From Clostridiales bacterium (GTDB lineage Bacteria; Bacillota; Sulfobacillia; UBA995): a DNA stretch of 6,458 nt. The DNA lies in assembly GCA_003517845.1 (NCBI GenBank), contig DOZU01000147.1:1-6458 (forward strand), written 5' to 3'. The translations under genes were made by a program, and so were the position numbers. Shown piece after piece: positions 1 to 6,187 of the stretch. The notes under the pieces are model-generated. The model was not told the DNA's origin, did no database searches, and was given only the letters and a program-made list of their open reading frames with translations. Position 1 is the first letter of the stretch, and the number at the start of each line of letters is the position of its first letter.

Positions 1-5
1 GTCGC

Positions 6-224
6 CTAAGGTGGCCCCCGCCAGCAACCTCCCGCCCACTGGGATCCTGTCACCGCCTGACGCTCACTCAGTTGCCTGACTCCCCTGAGCCAAGGCACCT
101 GTGAGGATACACCACCCAGGCCGAGCGACAGGACAGCGCAGCCGACGGCAATCATCCCGCCTAGCGGGATCATCCTGGGCCACCGCCGGAACGCCATCAG
201 GAGACCGCTTCCCACCTCACGCAA
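6..224 (-). CDS. small one-helix membrane ORF, function unknown
   Basis: This is a 72-residue ORF that I do not recognise. The TTG start is chosen because a perfect Shine-Dalgarno sequence, AAGGAGGTGA (231-240 on the plus strand as its complement), lies 9 bases upstream. The start overlaps the end of the preceding FtsX-type gene, which stops at 217-219, so translation is probably coupled. A basic stretch (RRWPR, about residues 13-17) is followed by one hydrophobic segment (about 18-38, rich in G, A, V, L), giving an N-in topology. The tail is short, rich in G, W and Q, and ends at a TAG. The beginning resembles the first helix of an FtsX/MacB-type permease, so it could be the truncated 5' end of a second permease gene rather than a true small protein. 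A comparable small ORF sits at the end of the upstream paralogue. The existence of a translated start is fairly well supported; the function is not. Confidence 0.45.
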   Translation of the reverse strand: MREVGSGLLMAFRRWPRMIPLGGMIAVGCAVLSLGLGGVSSQVPWLRGVRQLSERQAVTGSQWAGGCWRGPP

Positions 225-1098
225 GCGGGTTCACCTCCTTACGCGGTCGAATCGCAACACTCCAAAGAAAGGTCACTGACCACGTCGCCATGACCGAGAC
301 GGAGGCGACGACCCCGGCGGCGCTGAGCGTCTGGGAGTTCCCTGGCGTGAGCGGGACGTCGCCGATCACCGCAACCAGTAGACCCGAGAGGATGCCCGAG
401 ACGATTACGCCCCCGACCGCACCCGCCACCAATCCAGGCAGCCCACCCACCAGACACTCGCGAATGAGCCCCTGGGGCCGGGCGCCCTGGCAACGCCGCA
501 CTTCGAATTCGTGACCACGTCCTCGCAGGTAGAGTGACCAGTGCAGCGCGGCGCAGATATGGCCTAGCACCAGGAAGAGCATGGTGGCAACGGACACGAA
601 GCACACAGGGCTAAGGCTCACGTGGCCAATGATGGGGACGGAAAGCGGCATCGGCATGCTTTGCGCGCTCAGTACGTCAAATCCCATCCGCCGCAGGAAG
701 TCACCGATGTGTTGCACATGAGTCTCGTCGATCGTGTTGACCACGTACCTTCCGGGTAGCAGCGCATCCCGTCCCATGCGCCGCGCATATTGGAGGGTAC
801 CAGCGCCAGGTGGTGCGGGGATTACCCCCTTCACCACGACCCCCTCCGGCAGAAAGGGCGTCGTGGCGGATTCCGACCATCGGCGCTCCGAGTAGGTGCC
901 CTCAAAGAGGTAGGCGCCGCTGATCCCGGAAGAATGGTCCTCGGCCGCGGTCCGCGGAAACCACGAGATAAAACCATGCGGATCGTAGACGACCATGTCC
1001 GGGTAGCCAAATCCGCCAGCAGAGGTGATCAGCGCGAGTGACTGGTCACGAAGGTACGCCTTGAGCTGCTCTCGAGGCGCCGCCGTTTCCAGCGACAC
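217..1098 (-). CDS. FtsX-type permease-like protein, probably 5'-truncated (copy 1)
   Basis: This ORF encodes 293 residues. Residues 1-160 form a soluble, probably extracytoplasmic domain that shares many motifs with the gene at 5501-6184, for example GTYSERRWSES (67-77) and LPEGVVVKGVI (83-93). Three membrane segments follow (about 163-187, 217-245, 258-282). Between the first two is a cytoplasmic loop, LRGRGHEFEVRRCQGARPQG (191-210), of the FtsX/MacB type (acidic-hydrophobic-RR-x-x-GA). Such proteins work as the membrane half of ABC systems acting on lipids, peptides or cell-wall hydrolases; which applies here is unknown. The first residue aligns with about residue 69 of the paralogue, so the N-terminal anchor helix is missing. 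The GTG start has no convincing ribosome site, and its frame is open back into the permease gene with no better start. It may be a remnant, or may be read through coupling 26 bases after the permease stop. It is not the partner of the ATPase in any obvious way. Confidence 0.6.
   Translation of the reverse strand: MSLETAAPREQLKAYLRDQSLALITSAGGFGYPDMVVYDPHGFISWFPRTAAEDHSSGISGAYLFEGTYSERRWSESATTPFLPEGVVVKGVIPAPPGAGTLQYARRMGRDALLPGRYVVNTIDETHVQHIGDFLRRMGFDVLSAQSMPMPLSVPIIGHVSLSPVCFVSVATMLFLVLGHICAALHWSLYLRGRGHEFEVRRCQGARPQGLIRECLVGGLPGLVAGAVGGVIVSGILSGLLVAVIGDVPLTPGNSQTLSAAGVVASVSVMATWSVTFLWSVAIRPRKEVNPLA
231..240 (-). promoter_or_regulatory. perfect Shine-Dalgarno site for the small TTG ORF
   Basis: On the minus strand this reads AAGGAGGTGA, a full complement to the 3' end of 16S rRNA. 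It lies inside the last codons of the preceding gene, 9 bases (from GGAGG) before the TTG at 224. It decides the start of the small downstream ORF. Confidence 0.6.
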
Positions 1099-1124
1099 CC
1101 TGCCGGTCGCATAGTAAGTGCCAC

Positions 1125-1988
1125 TCAGATATCCCGACGTTGAAAGGTGTAGACGGCAACTGCCACCAGGAAGACTACATAGGCCAGAGTGTATACCAGC
1201 ATCCAGTCGCTGGGGGTGGACCCGCTGCCAATAGGACCGAGGGTCATCTGCGGATTGAGGAAGGGGACGTCCTGGCCGTTGCCTAGAGGCATCCGGTTAA
1301 CTACCGTCGCTACCAGCCGCCGGTAGACGGCATCCGCCGGCAGGACGAGACTTGTGACCACTCCCGTGTAGACGGTGGCGGTGTTCCCCAGCAGGACGCC
1401 GATCTGTTCCATCATGCCCCCGACTACGGCCAGGGCGTACAGCCCGAAGGCGAGCACGCCGTTGCCGAGGGTGGTGAGCCTGGTGGTCCCCAGCATGGTG
1501 ATGGACAGTAGGACCAGCGGCTTCAGGATGAAGAGACCCAGGGCCGGCCCTAGCCCCGGCAGGACCAGACCCGTCTGCCAGTAAATCAGGCCGGCCAGGG
1601 CCAGGAACAAGAGGGCGGCATAGGCGATCAGCATGGCGCCCACGCCCAAGAACTTGCCCAAGAACAGGTCGCGACGGGAGAGGGGTCGGACCGCCAGGGC
1701 GTAAAGGGTGCCGTTCTCGATTTCCCCCGAGACGCTCCCCACGGCGGCCAGGATGGCTACGCCGGCTACCAGGAAGCTGGCGAGGTAGATCCCCATGCTA
1801 GAGAGGGTAATGACCTCCATCATCGCCCAGAAGCTCGCCGTGAGATCGGCGCCACGCACCGTGTCCCCGAGGACAAAGTGCAGTCCAGTGCCAAACAGGA
1901 TCAGGAAGGCCAGGGTGAGGCCGCCGGCCACCAGGACGACTCTCTTGCGCCAGGCCTCGCGGAAGGTGAAGAGGGCCATCAGCCACAT
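1125..1988 (-). CDS. ABC-2 type transporter permease (NosY/YxlG-like)
   Basis: This encodes a 287-residue integral membrane protein, a normal length for ABC-2 permeases of the NosY/YxlG kind. It should form the membrane channel for the ATPase encoded just upstream. Hydrophobic segments lie at about 17-40, 66-86, 112-137, 145-165, 172-198 and 262-282. After the second helix comes the characteristic cytoplasmic motif SGEIENGTLYALAVRPLSRR (87-106) followed by DLFLGKF, the pattern (E-x-GT-L-x-x-L-x-x-P-x-x-R-x-x-x-x-x-GK) typical of this family. The C-terminus ends in a basic QRRDI. The ATG overlaps the end of the ATPase gene by 10 bases and has a good ribosome site (GGGAGGGGG about 6 bases upstream), so the two are translated together. 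The substrate is not evident. By analogy with yxlG of Bacillus it belongs to a sigma-factor-controlled export unit. The family call is strong. Confidence 0.9.
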   Translation of the reverse strand: MWLMALFTFREAWRKRVVLVAGGLTLAFLILFGTGLHFVLGDTVRGADLTASFWAMMEVITLSSMGIYLASFLVAGVAILAAVGSVSGEIENGTLYALAVRPLSRRDLFLGKFLGVGAMLIAYAALLFLALAGLIYWQTGLVLPGLGPALGLFILKPLVLLSITMLGTTRLTTLGNGVLAFGLYALAVVGGMMEQIGVLLGNTATVYTGVVTSLVLPADAVYRRLVATVVNRMPLGNGQDVPFLNPQMTLGPIGSGSTPSDWMLVYTLAYVVFLVAVAVYTFQRRDI

Positions 1989-2896
1989 GCCAATTCCCCC
2001 TCCCTAACCAGGTAGACGAAGATATCCTCCAGGGAATTGCGGGCGGGCGTCACCTCGTAGATGCGGCAGCCCCCGGCCACCAGGCGGGCCACCAGATCGG
2101 CGATTTCCTCGCGGCCACCCGGGGCCACCGTGAGCCGGTCACCTTCCCGCTGCAGGTCGGGGTAAAGCTGGCGCAGTTCCTTTGCCAGTTCTCCTGTCAG
2201 GCCGTCCAACCGGATAGCGACCGTCGCCGGGCCGGCTTGCAGTTCGTCCAGCCTGCCGGCGGCCACCACCGTACCCTGGTTGATTATGGCCACGCGGTCG
2301 CAGACCTGCTCCACCTCGCTCAACAGATGGCTGTTCAAGAAGACGGTCTTGCCGGCCTCCTTGAGGGTCAGGAGGATCTCCCGAACGTGGCGCCGGCCCA
2401 AGGGGTCGAGAGCCGAGGTGGGCTCGTCCAGGAAGACCACCCGCGGGTCGCCCACCAGGGCGGCGGCAAGACCGAGGCGCTGCTGCATCCCCTTGCTGTA
2501 GTTGGCCACCAGCTTCTGGCCCTCCCCGGCCAGGCCCACCAGTTCCAGGGCTTCGTGAGCCCGCCGCCTGGCCATCCTGCCATCCAGTCCCGCTAAGCGG
2601 CCGTGAAAGGCCACGAGTTCCCGCCCCTTGAGCCAGCCGTGGAAGCGGAAGTTCTCGGGCAGGAAACCAATCTGGCGCCGGCTCCTGATGTCCTGGGGCG
2701 CGTAGCCGGCAACCTCCGCCTCTCCGGCCGTGGGGTAGATCAGACCCACCAGCATCTTCACCAGGGTGGTCTTGCCGGCGCCGTTGCGGCCCAAGAGGCC
2801 GAAGATCTGCCCCTCTTCAACGGAGAGGCAGATCTCCCGGCAAGCTACCTCCCGGCCGTAGACTTTGGTCAGACTCCGGACTTCAATGATAGCCAC
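1979..2896 (-). CDS. ABC transporter ATP-binding protein (ABC-2 exporter type)
   Basis: This 305-residue cytoplasmic ATPase powers the neighbouring ABC-2 permease. All nucleotide-binding motifs are present: Walker A GRNGAGKTT (36-44), a Q-loop region IGFLPENF (76-83) with Glu where many importers have Gln (common in ABC-2 exporters), signature YSKGMQQRLGLA (133-144), Walker B VVFLDE (153-158), D-loop SALD (161-164) and switch histidine H190 in LNSHLLSE. About 80 residues follow the core, as in the CcmA/YxlF/NosF group, ending in a small alpha/beta tail. The GTG start overlaps the anti-sigma stop by one base (TAGTG), with GAGG 7 bases upstream, so translation is coupled to the anti-sigma gene. 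The catalytic set is intact, so an active enzyme is expected. The transported substrate is unknown. Confidence 0.95.
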   Translation of the reverse strand: MAIIEVRSLTKVYGREVACREICLSVEEGQIFGLLGRNGAGKTTLVKMLVGLIYPTAGEAEVAGYAPQDIRSRRQIGFLPENFRFHGWLKGRELVAFHGRLAGLDGRMARRRAHEALELVGLAGEGQKLVANYSKGMQQRLGLAAALVGDPRVVFLDEPTSALDPLGRRHVREILLTLKEAGKTVFLNSHLLSEVEQVCDRVAIINQGTVVAAGRLDELQAGPATVAIRLDGLTGELAKELRQLYPDLQREGDRLTVAPGGREEIADLVARLVAGGCRIYEVTPARNSLEDIFVYLVREGELACG

Positions 2897-4011
2897 TACT
2901 TGACCTCGGCTGCTACCCGCAAGGCTTCTTCCAGCGACAGGCCGCTGATAGCCCGCCAGCCGTCGCCCTGGCGCCAGGCCAGGATGACGCCACTGGTGTC
3001 GGTTGGATCGGAATCGAAGTATACACCCTGATTACCGTGGACCGTGATCTCATGTACCGGCATGTGCTGAGTCACGGGGATGGGCAGCGTGTGCTGCCAG
3101 TCTTCAATTGCCGCCAGTTGCCGGCGCAAGTTTTCGGGCAGGAACGGCAGTCTCAGCAGGGCTTGACGCAGGGATACCAGGTCGACGCCCTGGGGAGCGT
3201 CAATGGTCAGGTCGCGGGCGGCGTAGACGGCGAATCCCTCGGCCGATTGGCCGTACTGGACCCGGACCAGGGGCGGGAGGTTGATGGTGAAGGACTTGCC
3301 CGCCAGTTCAGGCGGCACCAGGACGGGGCCATGTCGTCTCAGGTAGTTGTTGAGGCCCTCCACATCGGGGGTGAAGGTGATGGTGGGCGGTTGTTCGATG
3401 ACGATCTCCGTCCTCTCCCGTCCGGCCAGAGTGGCGTGCAGGTGCAGTTTCAACCCGCTCAAGTCCTCTACCTGGGACGGGTCGGCTTCAACTAGCCATT
3501 CGGTCGGAGGCTCGAATTCCACCCGGCCGAAGTTCTTGATGTCCACCTCGCCCCCCTGGCCGTCGAGGAATCTCTCCAGCTGGGCCATGTCCTCGGGGGT
3601 GATCTCGACGACCTGGATCCTTTCCATCCGGAAGATGTTCAGGAACTGGGCGGCCAAGCCGCGGCCCGGGGCCCAGCTCAAGAAGACAGCCAGGGCCAGG
3701 ACGGCCGCTGCGGCGCCGGCAAACCACTTGTGGCGCTGGACCATATTCGCGAACCTCCTTGTTTTGGTCAGGGGCCGGTAACGGTAAGGCAGATGACGCA
3801 TGCGGGGCACCCGCACAGGGCGAACCGCGGCCGCCGTTTCCCGCCGGTACGGCGCCAGCGCGGCAGTGCTACCGGCCGCGAGTGCCTCCAATTCATCCAG
3901 CCTTTCCCGGCAGGCCCCACACCCCGCCACGTGGCCCGCTACCTGGGCGGCCATATCCACGTCCAGTTCACCGTCAAGATAGGCCTGAAGAGTGCCCTCT
4001 TCCCGACACAC
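2896..4011 (-). CDS. membrane-anchored zinc-finger anti-sigma factor with large external domain
   Basis: This is the probable inhibitor of the ECF sigma factor encoded immediately upstream. With the GTG at 4011 as start the protein has 371 residues. This start is chosen because GGAGGGGAGGG lies 6 bases before it and because it places Cys2 at the usual position; an upstream TTG at 4050 would add 13 residues inside the sigma gene. Residues 1-36 are a zf-HC2 finger: C2, YLDGEL (11-16), H27, C31, C34. A basic linker leads to one membrane helix (about 96-113). The remaining ~250 residues are extracytoplasmic. The tail (GVILAWRQGDGW then SLEEALRVA) resembles the end of DUF4367-type domains found on clostridial anti-sigma factors. 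The gene overlaps the sigma gene by 38 bases and the ATPase gene by one. The sigma-binding role is inferred from the finger and gene order. Release by proteolysis or ligand binding is possible but not shown. Confidence 0.85.
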   Translation of the reverse strand: MCREEGTLQAYLDGELDVDMAAQVAGHVAGCGACRERLDELEALAAGSTAALAPYRRETAAAVRPVRVPRMRHLPYRYRPLTKTRRFANMVQRHKWFAGAAAAVLALAVFLSWAPGRGLAAQFLNIFRMERIQVVEITPEDMAQLERFLDGQGGEVDIKNFGRVEFEPPTEWLVEADPSQVEDLSGLKLHLHATLAGRERTEIVIEQPPTITFTPDVEGLNNYLRRHGPVLVPPELAGKSFTINLPPLVRVQYGQSAEGFAVYAARDLTIDAPQGVDLVSLRQALLRLPFLPENLRRQLAAIEDWQHTLPIPVTQHMPVHEITVHGNQGVYFDSDPTDTSGVILAWRQGDGWRAISGLSLEEALRVAAEVK

Positions 4012-4510
4012 GGTCGTCCCTCCCCTCCAACTCGCTATACAGACTGGCAAAGTGCCGGCGAGCCCGGGCCAGGATGGTGCCCACCGAATTCCTATCCACC
4101 TGGATCACCGCGGCGATCTCGGCGTAGCTATGGCCGGCGTCCTTCAGTAACAAGCAGATGCGGTCCCGGGGGGGCAGTCTTGCCAGGCATTGATGGACCA
4201 GGCGCGCCTCCTGACCGCGGATGACCGCTTCCTCCAAGGGGATGACGCCGGCCTCCTCCCGGTACTGACTCTCCTCGCGGCGGCGGCGGCGCCCTTCGCC
4301 TCGCAGGTGGTTGTAAGCCAGGTTAGCAGCTACCCGTAGCAGCCAGCCGCCGAGGTTGTCTCTCTCCCGGGCGGGCTGGCGGTATAATTTCAAAAACACT
4401 TCCTGAGTCAAGTCCTCGGCCGCCGCCCGCTCTCCGAGGAGGTAGTAAAGTCGCCGGTACACCAGGGCATAGTAGTTCTCGAACAGGGCCTCGAATTCGC
4501 CGGGCGTGAT
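3974..4510 (-). CDS. ECF-family RNA polymerase sigma factor, apparent ATC start
   Basis: This is an alternative sigma factor directing RNA polymerase to a small regulon, presumably including its own operon. Region 2 is clear: EFEALFENYYALVYRRLYYL (about residues 5-24), then AAAEDLTQEVFLKLY (29-43) and a GWLLRVAANLAYNHLR helix for -10 recognition. Region 4 has LPPRDRICLLL and the helix-turn-helix SYAEIAAVIQVDRNSVGTIL. There is no region 3, as expected for ECF factors. Counting from 4510 it has 178 residues. The first ordinary start in frame is a GTG at 4462, but this would cut off the first helix of region 2. The frame above 4462 is open to a TGA near 4592, with no ATG, GTG or TTG. An ATC at 4508-4510 sits 9 bases after AGAGGAG, so it is either a rare non-canonical start or a damaged ATG. 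The 3' end overlaps the anti-sigma gene. The order sigma, anti-sigma, ATPase, permease resembles sigY-yxlCDEFG of Bacillus. Confidence 0.88.
   Translation of the reverse strand: MTPGEFEALFENYYALVYRRLYYLLGERAAAEDLTQEVFLKLYRQPARERDNLGGWLLRVAANLAYNHLRGEGRRRRREESQYREEAGVIPLEEAVIRGQEARLVHQCLARLPPRDRICLLLKDAGHSYAEIAAVIQVDRNSVGTILARARRHFASLYSELEGRDDRVSGRGHSSGLS
4018..4028 (-). promoter_or_regulatory. Shine-Dalgarno site that fixes the anti-sigma start
   Basis: On the minus strand this reads GGAGGGGAGGG, inside the 3' end of the sigma gene. It lies 6 bases upstream of the GTG at 4011 and favours that start over the TTG at 4050. Confidence 0.6.
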
Positions 4511-4519
4511 GGGATATCT

Positions 4520-4526
4520 CTCCTCT
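4520..4526 (-). promoter_or_regulatory. Shine-Dalgarno site upstream of the sigma gene
   Basis: On the minus strand this reads AGAGGAG, 9 bases before the ATC at 4510 and far (more than 50 bases) from the GTG at 4462. It argues that translation begins at the ATC position. Confidence 0.5.
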
Positions 4527-4541
4527 GCTGCCCCTGCTGTA

Positions 4542-4567
4542 AGTATAACTCCGCCGAGGAGGTTTTC
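4542..4567 (-). promoter_or_regulatory. candidate promoter of the sigma operon
   Basis: On the minus strand, GAAAAC (4562-4567) precedes TATACT (4542-4547) by 14 bases. The spacing is short for a sigma-A promoter. The GAAAAC element recalls the -35 box of many ECF promoters, so self-activation is conceivable. A start near 4535 would leave a ~25-base leader containing the Shine-Dalgarno site and would rule out sigma starts further upstream. This is weak pattern evidence only. Confidence 0.25.
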
Positions 4568-4591
4568 GTGACACGCATCGGGCGGGCGGTC

Positions 4592-4726
4592 TCAAGTCCA
4601 GCGGGTGAACTGGCCGAGCCGATCCGCGCGGCGCATTGCCGCCCGGAACAGCAGCACGCCTACAGGGATGAGGATCAGGGCCATGCCCAGGAGCGCGGTA
4701 AGGCTCCCGGCGACTACGATCACCAT
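4592..4726 (-). CDS. small one-helix membrane protein, function unknown
   Basis: This is a 44-residue ORF from the ATG at 4726; an alternative ATG at 4786 would give 64 residues and overlap the end of the FtsX-type gene (stop at 4749). Neither start has a convincing ribosome site. A single hydrophobic stretch (about residues 1-27, VIVVAGSLTALLGMALILIP and on) is followed by a basic tail with RAAMRRADRLG, giving an N-out, C-in topology by the positive-inside rule. I do not recognise a family. It lies between the decayed FtsX-type gene and the sigma operon, matching in position the small ORF after copy 1, though the two sequences do not clearly align. It could be a small accessory subunit or a gene fragment. 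Confidence 0.35.
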   Translation of the reverse strand: MVIVVAGSLTALLGMALILIPVGVLLFRAAMRRADRLGQFTRWT

Positions 4727-4748
4727 GTCAGTGACTCGAGGACTACTC

Positions 4749-5429
4749 TCACGCTGACCGTCCGACTTGGCTCTGCGCGAGCACATCGCGTATCAGCGCA
4801 AACCACAGGCATGTAAAGGCAAGGAGGAGCGCCGACAAGACCCACGGTACGCCTTGGCCCCCGGGGGTCCCGGGCACGACCCGTGCACCGGCAAGCGCGA
4901 AAAGCGTGAGCAAGCCGACCGGCAGGGCCAGGACAACGGAAGCCAAGAAACCGCCAATGCGCAGGCCGACATGCAGCGCAGCGGAACCGTACGTCTCTCG
5001 GATTTCGAACGTCCCCGCCTTCTGGCGCATCCCCAGAGGAGCCGCTGCTATAATGGCAGCGAAGACCAGCGCAAGCAGTGACAGCATGGCAGGACTGTAC
5101 ATCGCGTAGAACGGTAAGGAGTCCCGGTGCCTCTGCAGATACTCCACGGCCAGAAACGGAACTAGAAAGAGGCCACCTTGCGCGCACCCGGACACGTACG
5201 CATCCACCACTTCGTCGGCCGGGGCAAACAGGACCGCGCGCCGCAAGGCCTCCTGACGCGCGAGTGGACCGAGCAAGGGGAGCATTCTGGCCGGCGTCCG
5301 GATGACGAGGCGGTGATCGAGAGGCCCGACCCCCCCCACGATGGCGCCAGCCGCCAAGCCGGGCAGCCCGCCCGCTAGACACTCCCCGACAAGTCCCCGC
5401 GGTCCGGCGTCGCGGCGGCCGCCGGCCAA
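4749..5429 (-). pseudogene. 3' part of frameshifted FtsX-type permease gene (copy 2)
   Basis: This frame continues the gene whose 5' part is at 5501-6184. It is open from 5594, but the first possible start is a TTG at 5429 in the middle of the conserved loop; homology to copy 1 actually begins near 5546 (IGNLVRERSLVFA against IGHVSLSPVCFVS). Translated from 5546 it shows a membrane helix, the FtsX-type loop LYLRGRVHDFLAGGRRDAGP, then GECLAGGLPGLAAGA, matching RECLVGGLPGLVAGA of copy 1. Past this the copies differ: here about 75 residues lead to a second helix-loop-helix unit (SPAMLSLLALVFAAII, then RQKAGTFEIRETYGSA, then GGFLASVVLALPVGLL) and a last helix, so the product had two FtsX-like modules. 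Codons stay GC3-rich throughout, pointing to recent coding history. A run of eight C at 5330-5337 is a possible slippage spot. Independent translation from the TTG is not excluded but would lose the first helix. Confidence 0.6.
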
Positions 5430-5500
5430 GAAGTCGTGAACGCGTCCTCGCAGGTAAAGTGACCAGTACAGCGCGGTGCGGGCGTGGCCTGACAGCAGGA

Positions 5501-6184
5501 CTATGATGGCGAAGACGAGCGAACGCTCACGGACCAGGTTCCCAATGCTAGCCCCATCCGACGTAGAAGACTGAGGACGTGTCGCACCTGAGCTTCATCC
5601 GTCCTGTTGATTGCGTACAACCCGGGCGGCAGCGGCTCCCGACCGACGCGCCTTGCATACTGAACGCGATCGAGAGGAAGGGCGGCATCACGCGGTATGG
5701 AGATCACCCCCTCCACCACGACACCGCTCGGCAAGAGGGGAGTTACGGCCGATTCCGACCACCGGCGCTCCGAGTACGTGCCCTTCAAGAGGTAGACGCC
5801 GCTGACTGCGGAGCGGAGTTCCTGCGGGGCGGCCCGGGTAAACCACGGGACCAGACCATCAGGATCATGAACGAGTACTTCGGGCCGGCCATCGCCGGTG
5901 GAGGAGATGACCAGTGCAAGCGACCGGTCGCGGACGTACGTCTTGAGTTCTTCGCGAGCTGCCGCCGCGTCGGCCCCCGCAATGACCCACGGTCCTTCGA
6001 ACGTGTAGAGCACGGTGACGCCACCCGGCATGCCCAGGGCAGCTTCCTCGCGAGCTTCCACCATCCCTTGAAAGGACCACACCAGGAAGGCCGTCAGGAT
6101 CCCGATGAAGAAGCCGCCAGCCAAGCCAGCCTGTAAGAGCCACGTTCCCGGCGGTACCCCTGGGGTGTCCTCTTCCGGAAACAC
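5501..6184 (-). pseudogene. 5' part of frameshifted FtsX-type permease gene (copy 2)
   Basis: This ORF encodes 227 residues from a GTG at 6184. One membrane helix (about 15-38) anchors an extracytoplasmic domain (about 42-210). That domain parallels copy 1 from residue 77 onward: REELKTYVRDRSLALVIS against REQLKAYLRDQSLALITS, and GTYSERRWSESAVTPLLPSG against the same block in copy 1. After LLRRMGLA the frame goes out of register and ends in unrelated residues and a TAG at 5501-5503, while the homologous sequence continues in another frame (see 4749-5429). Against copy 1 (between 630 and 683) the junction (5546-5553) lacks 46 bases, not a multiple of three. The GTG lies 3 bases from a strong palindrome and has no ribosome site, so the true start is uncertain and the 5' end may also be damaged. 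A sequencing error cannot explain a 46-base loss, though copy 1 could instead carry an insertion. Confidence 0.65.
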
Positions 6185-6187
6185 GGT

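Noticed and set aside
4009..4050. TTG at 4050 as the anti-sigma start
   Set aside because: It has no ribosome site and would add 13 residues before the zinc finger; the GTG at 4011 has a strong site and puts Cys2 where the family has it.
3037..4224. Long plus-strand ORFs opposite the anti-sigma and sigma genes
   Set aside because: They mirror GC-rich coding sequence on the other strand, have no ribosome sites, and their composition (rich in R, P, G, H, Q) matches no plausible protein.
4323..4595. Alternative minus-strand frame running across the sigma start
   Set aside because: It is Arg/Pro-rich without motifs; the sigma region 2 signature is in the other frame and continues above GTG 4462.
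4568..4816. Plus-strand ORF with GAGGAGG 5 bases before a GTG
   Set aside because: The ribosome site looks good, but the sequence is the reverse image of the one-helix ORF and the end of copy 2, with no hydrophobic or recognisable motif. A divergent gene here would overlap both.
4720..5382. 220-codon minus-strand ORF in another frame over copy 2
   Set aside because: It is rich in R, G, S, C and P with no motifs. The frame at 4749-5429 has the helices, the FtsX-type loop and the homology to copy 1.
5579..6136. 185-codon plus-strand ORF opposite copy 2
   Set aside because: It is antisense to clearly homologous coding sequence, and the same strand of copy 1 does not keep a matching long frame.
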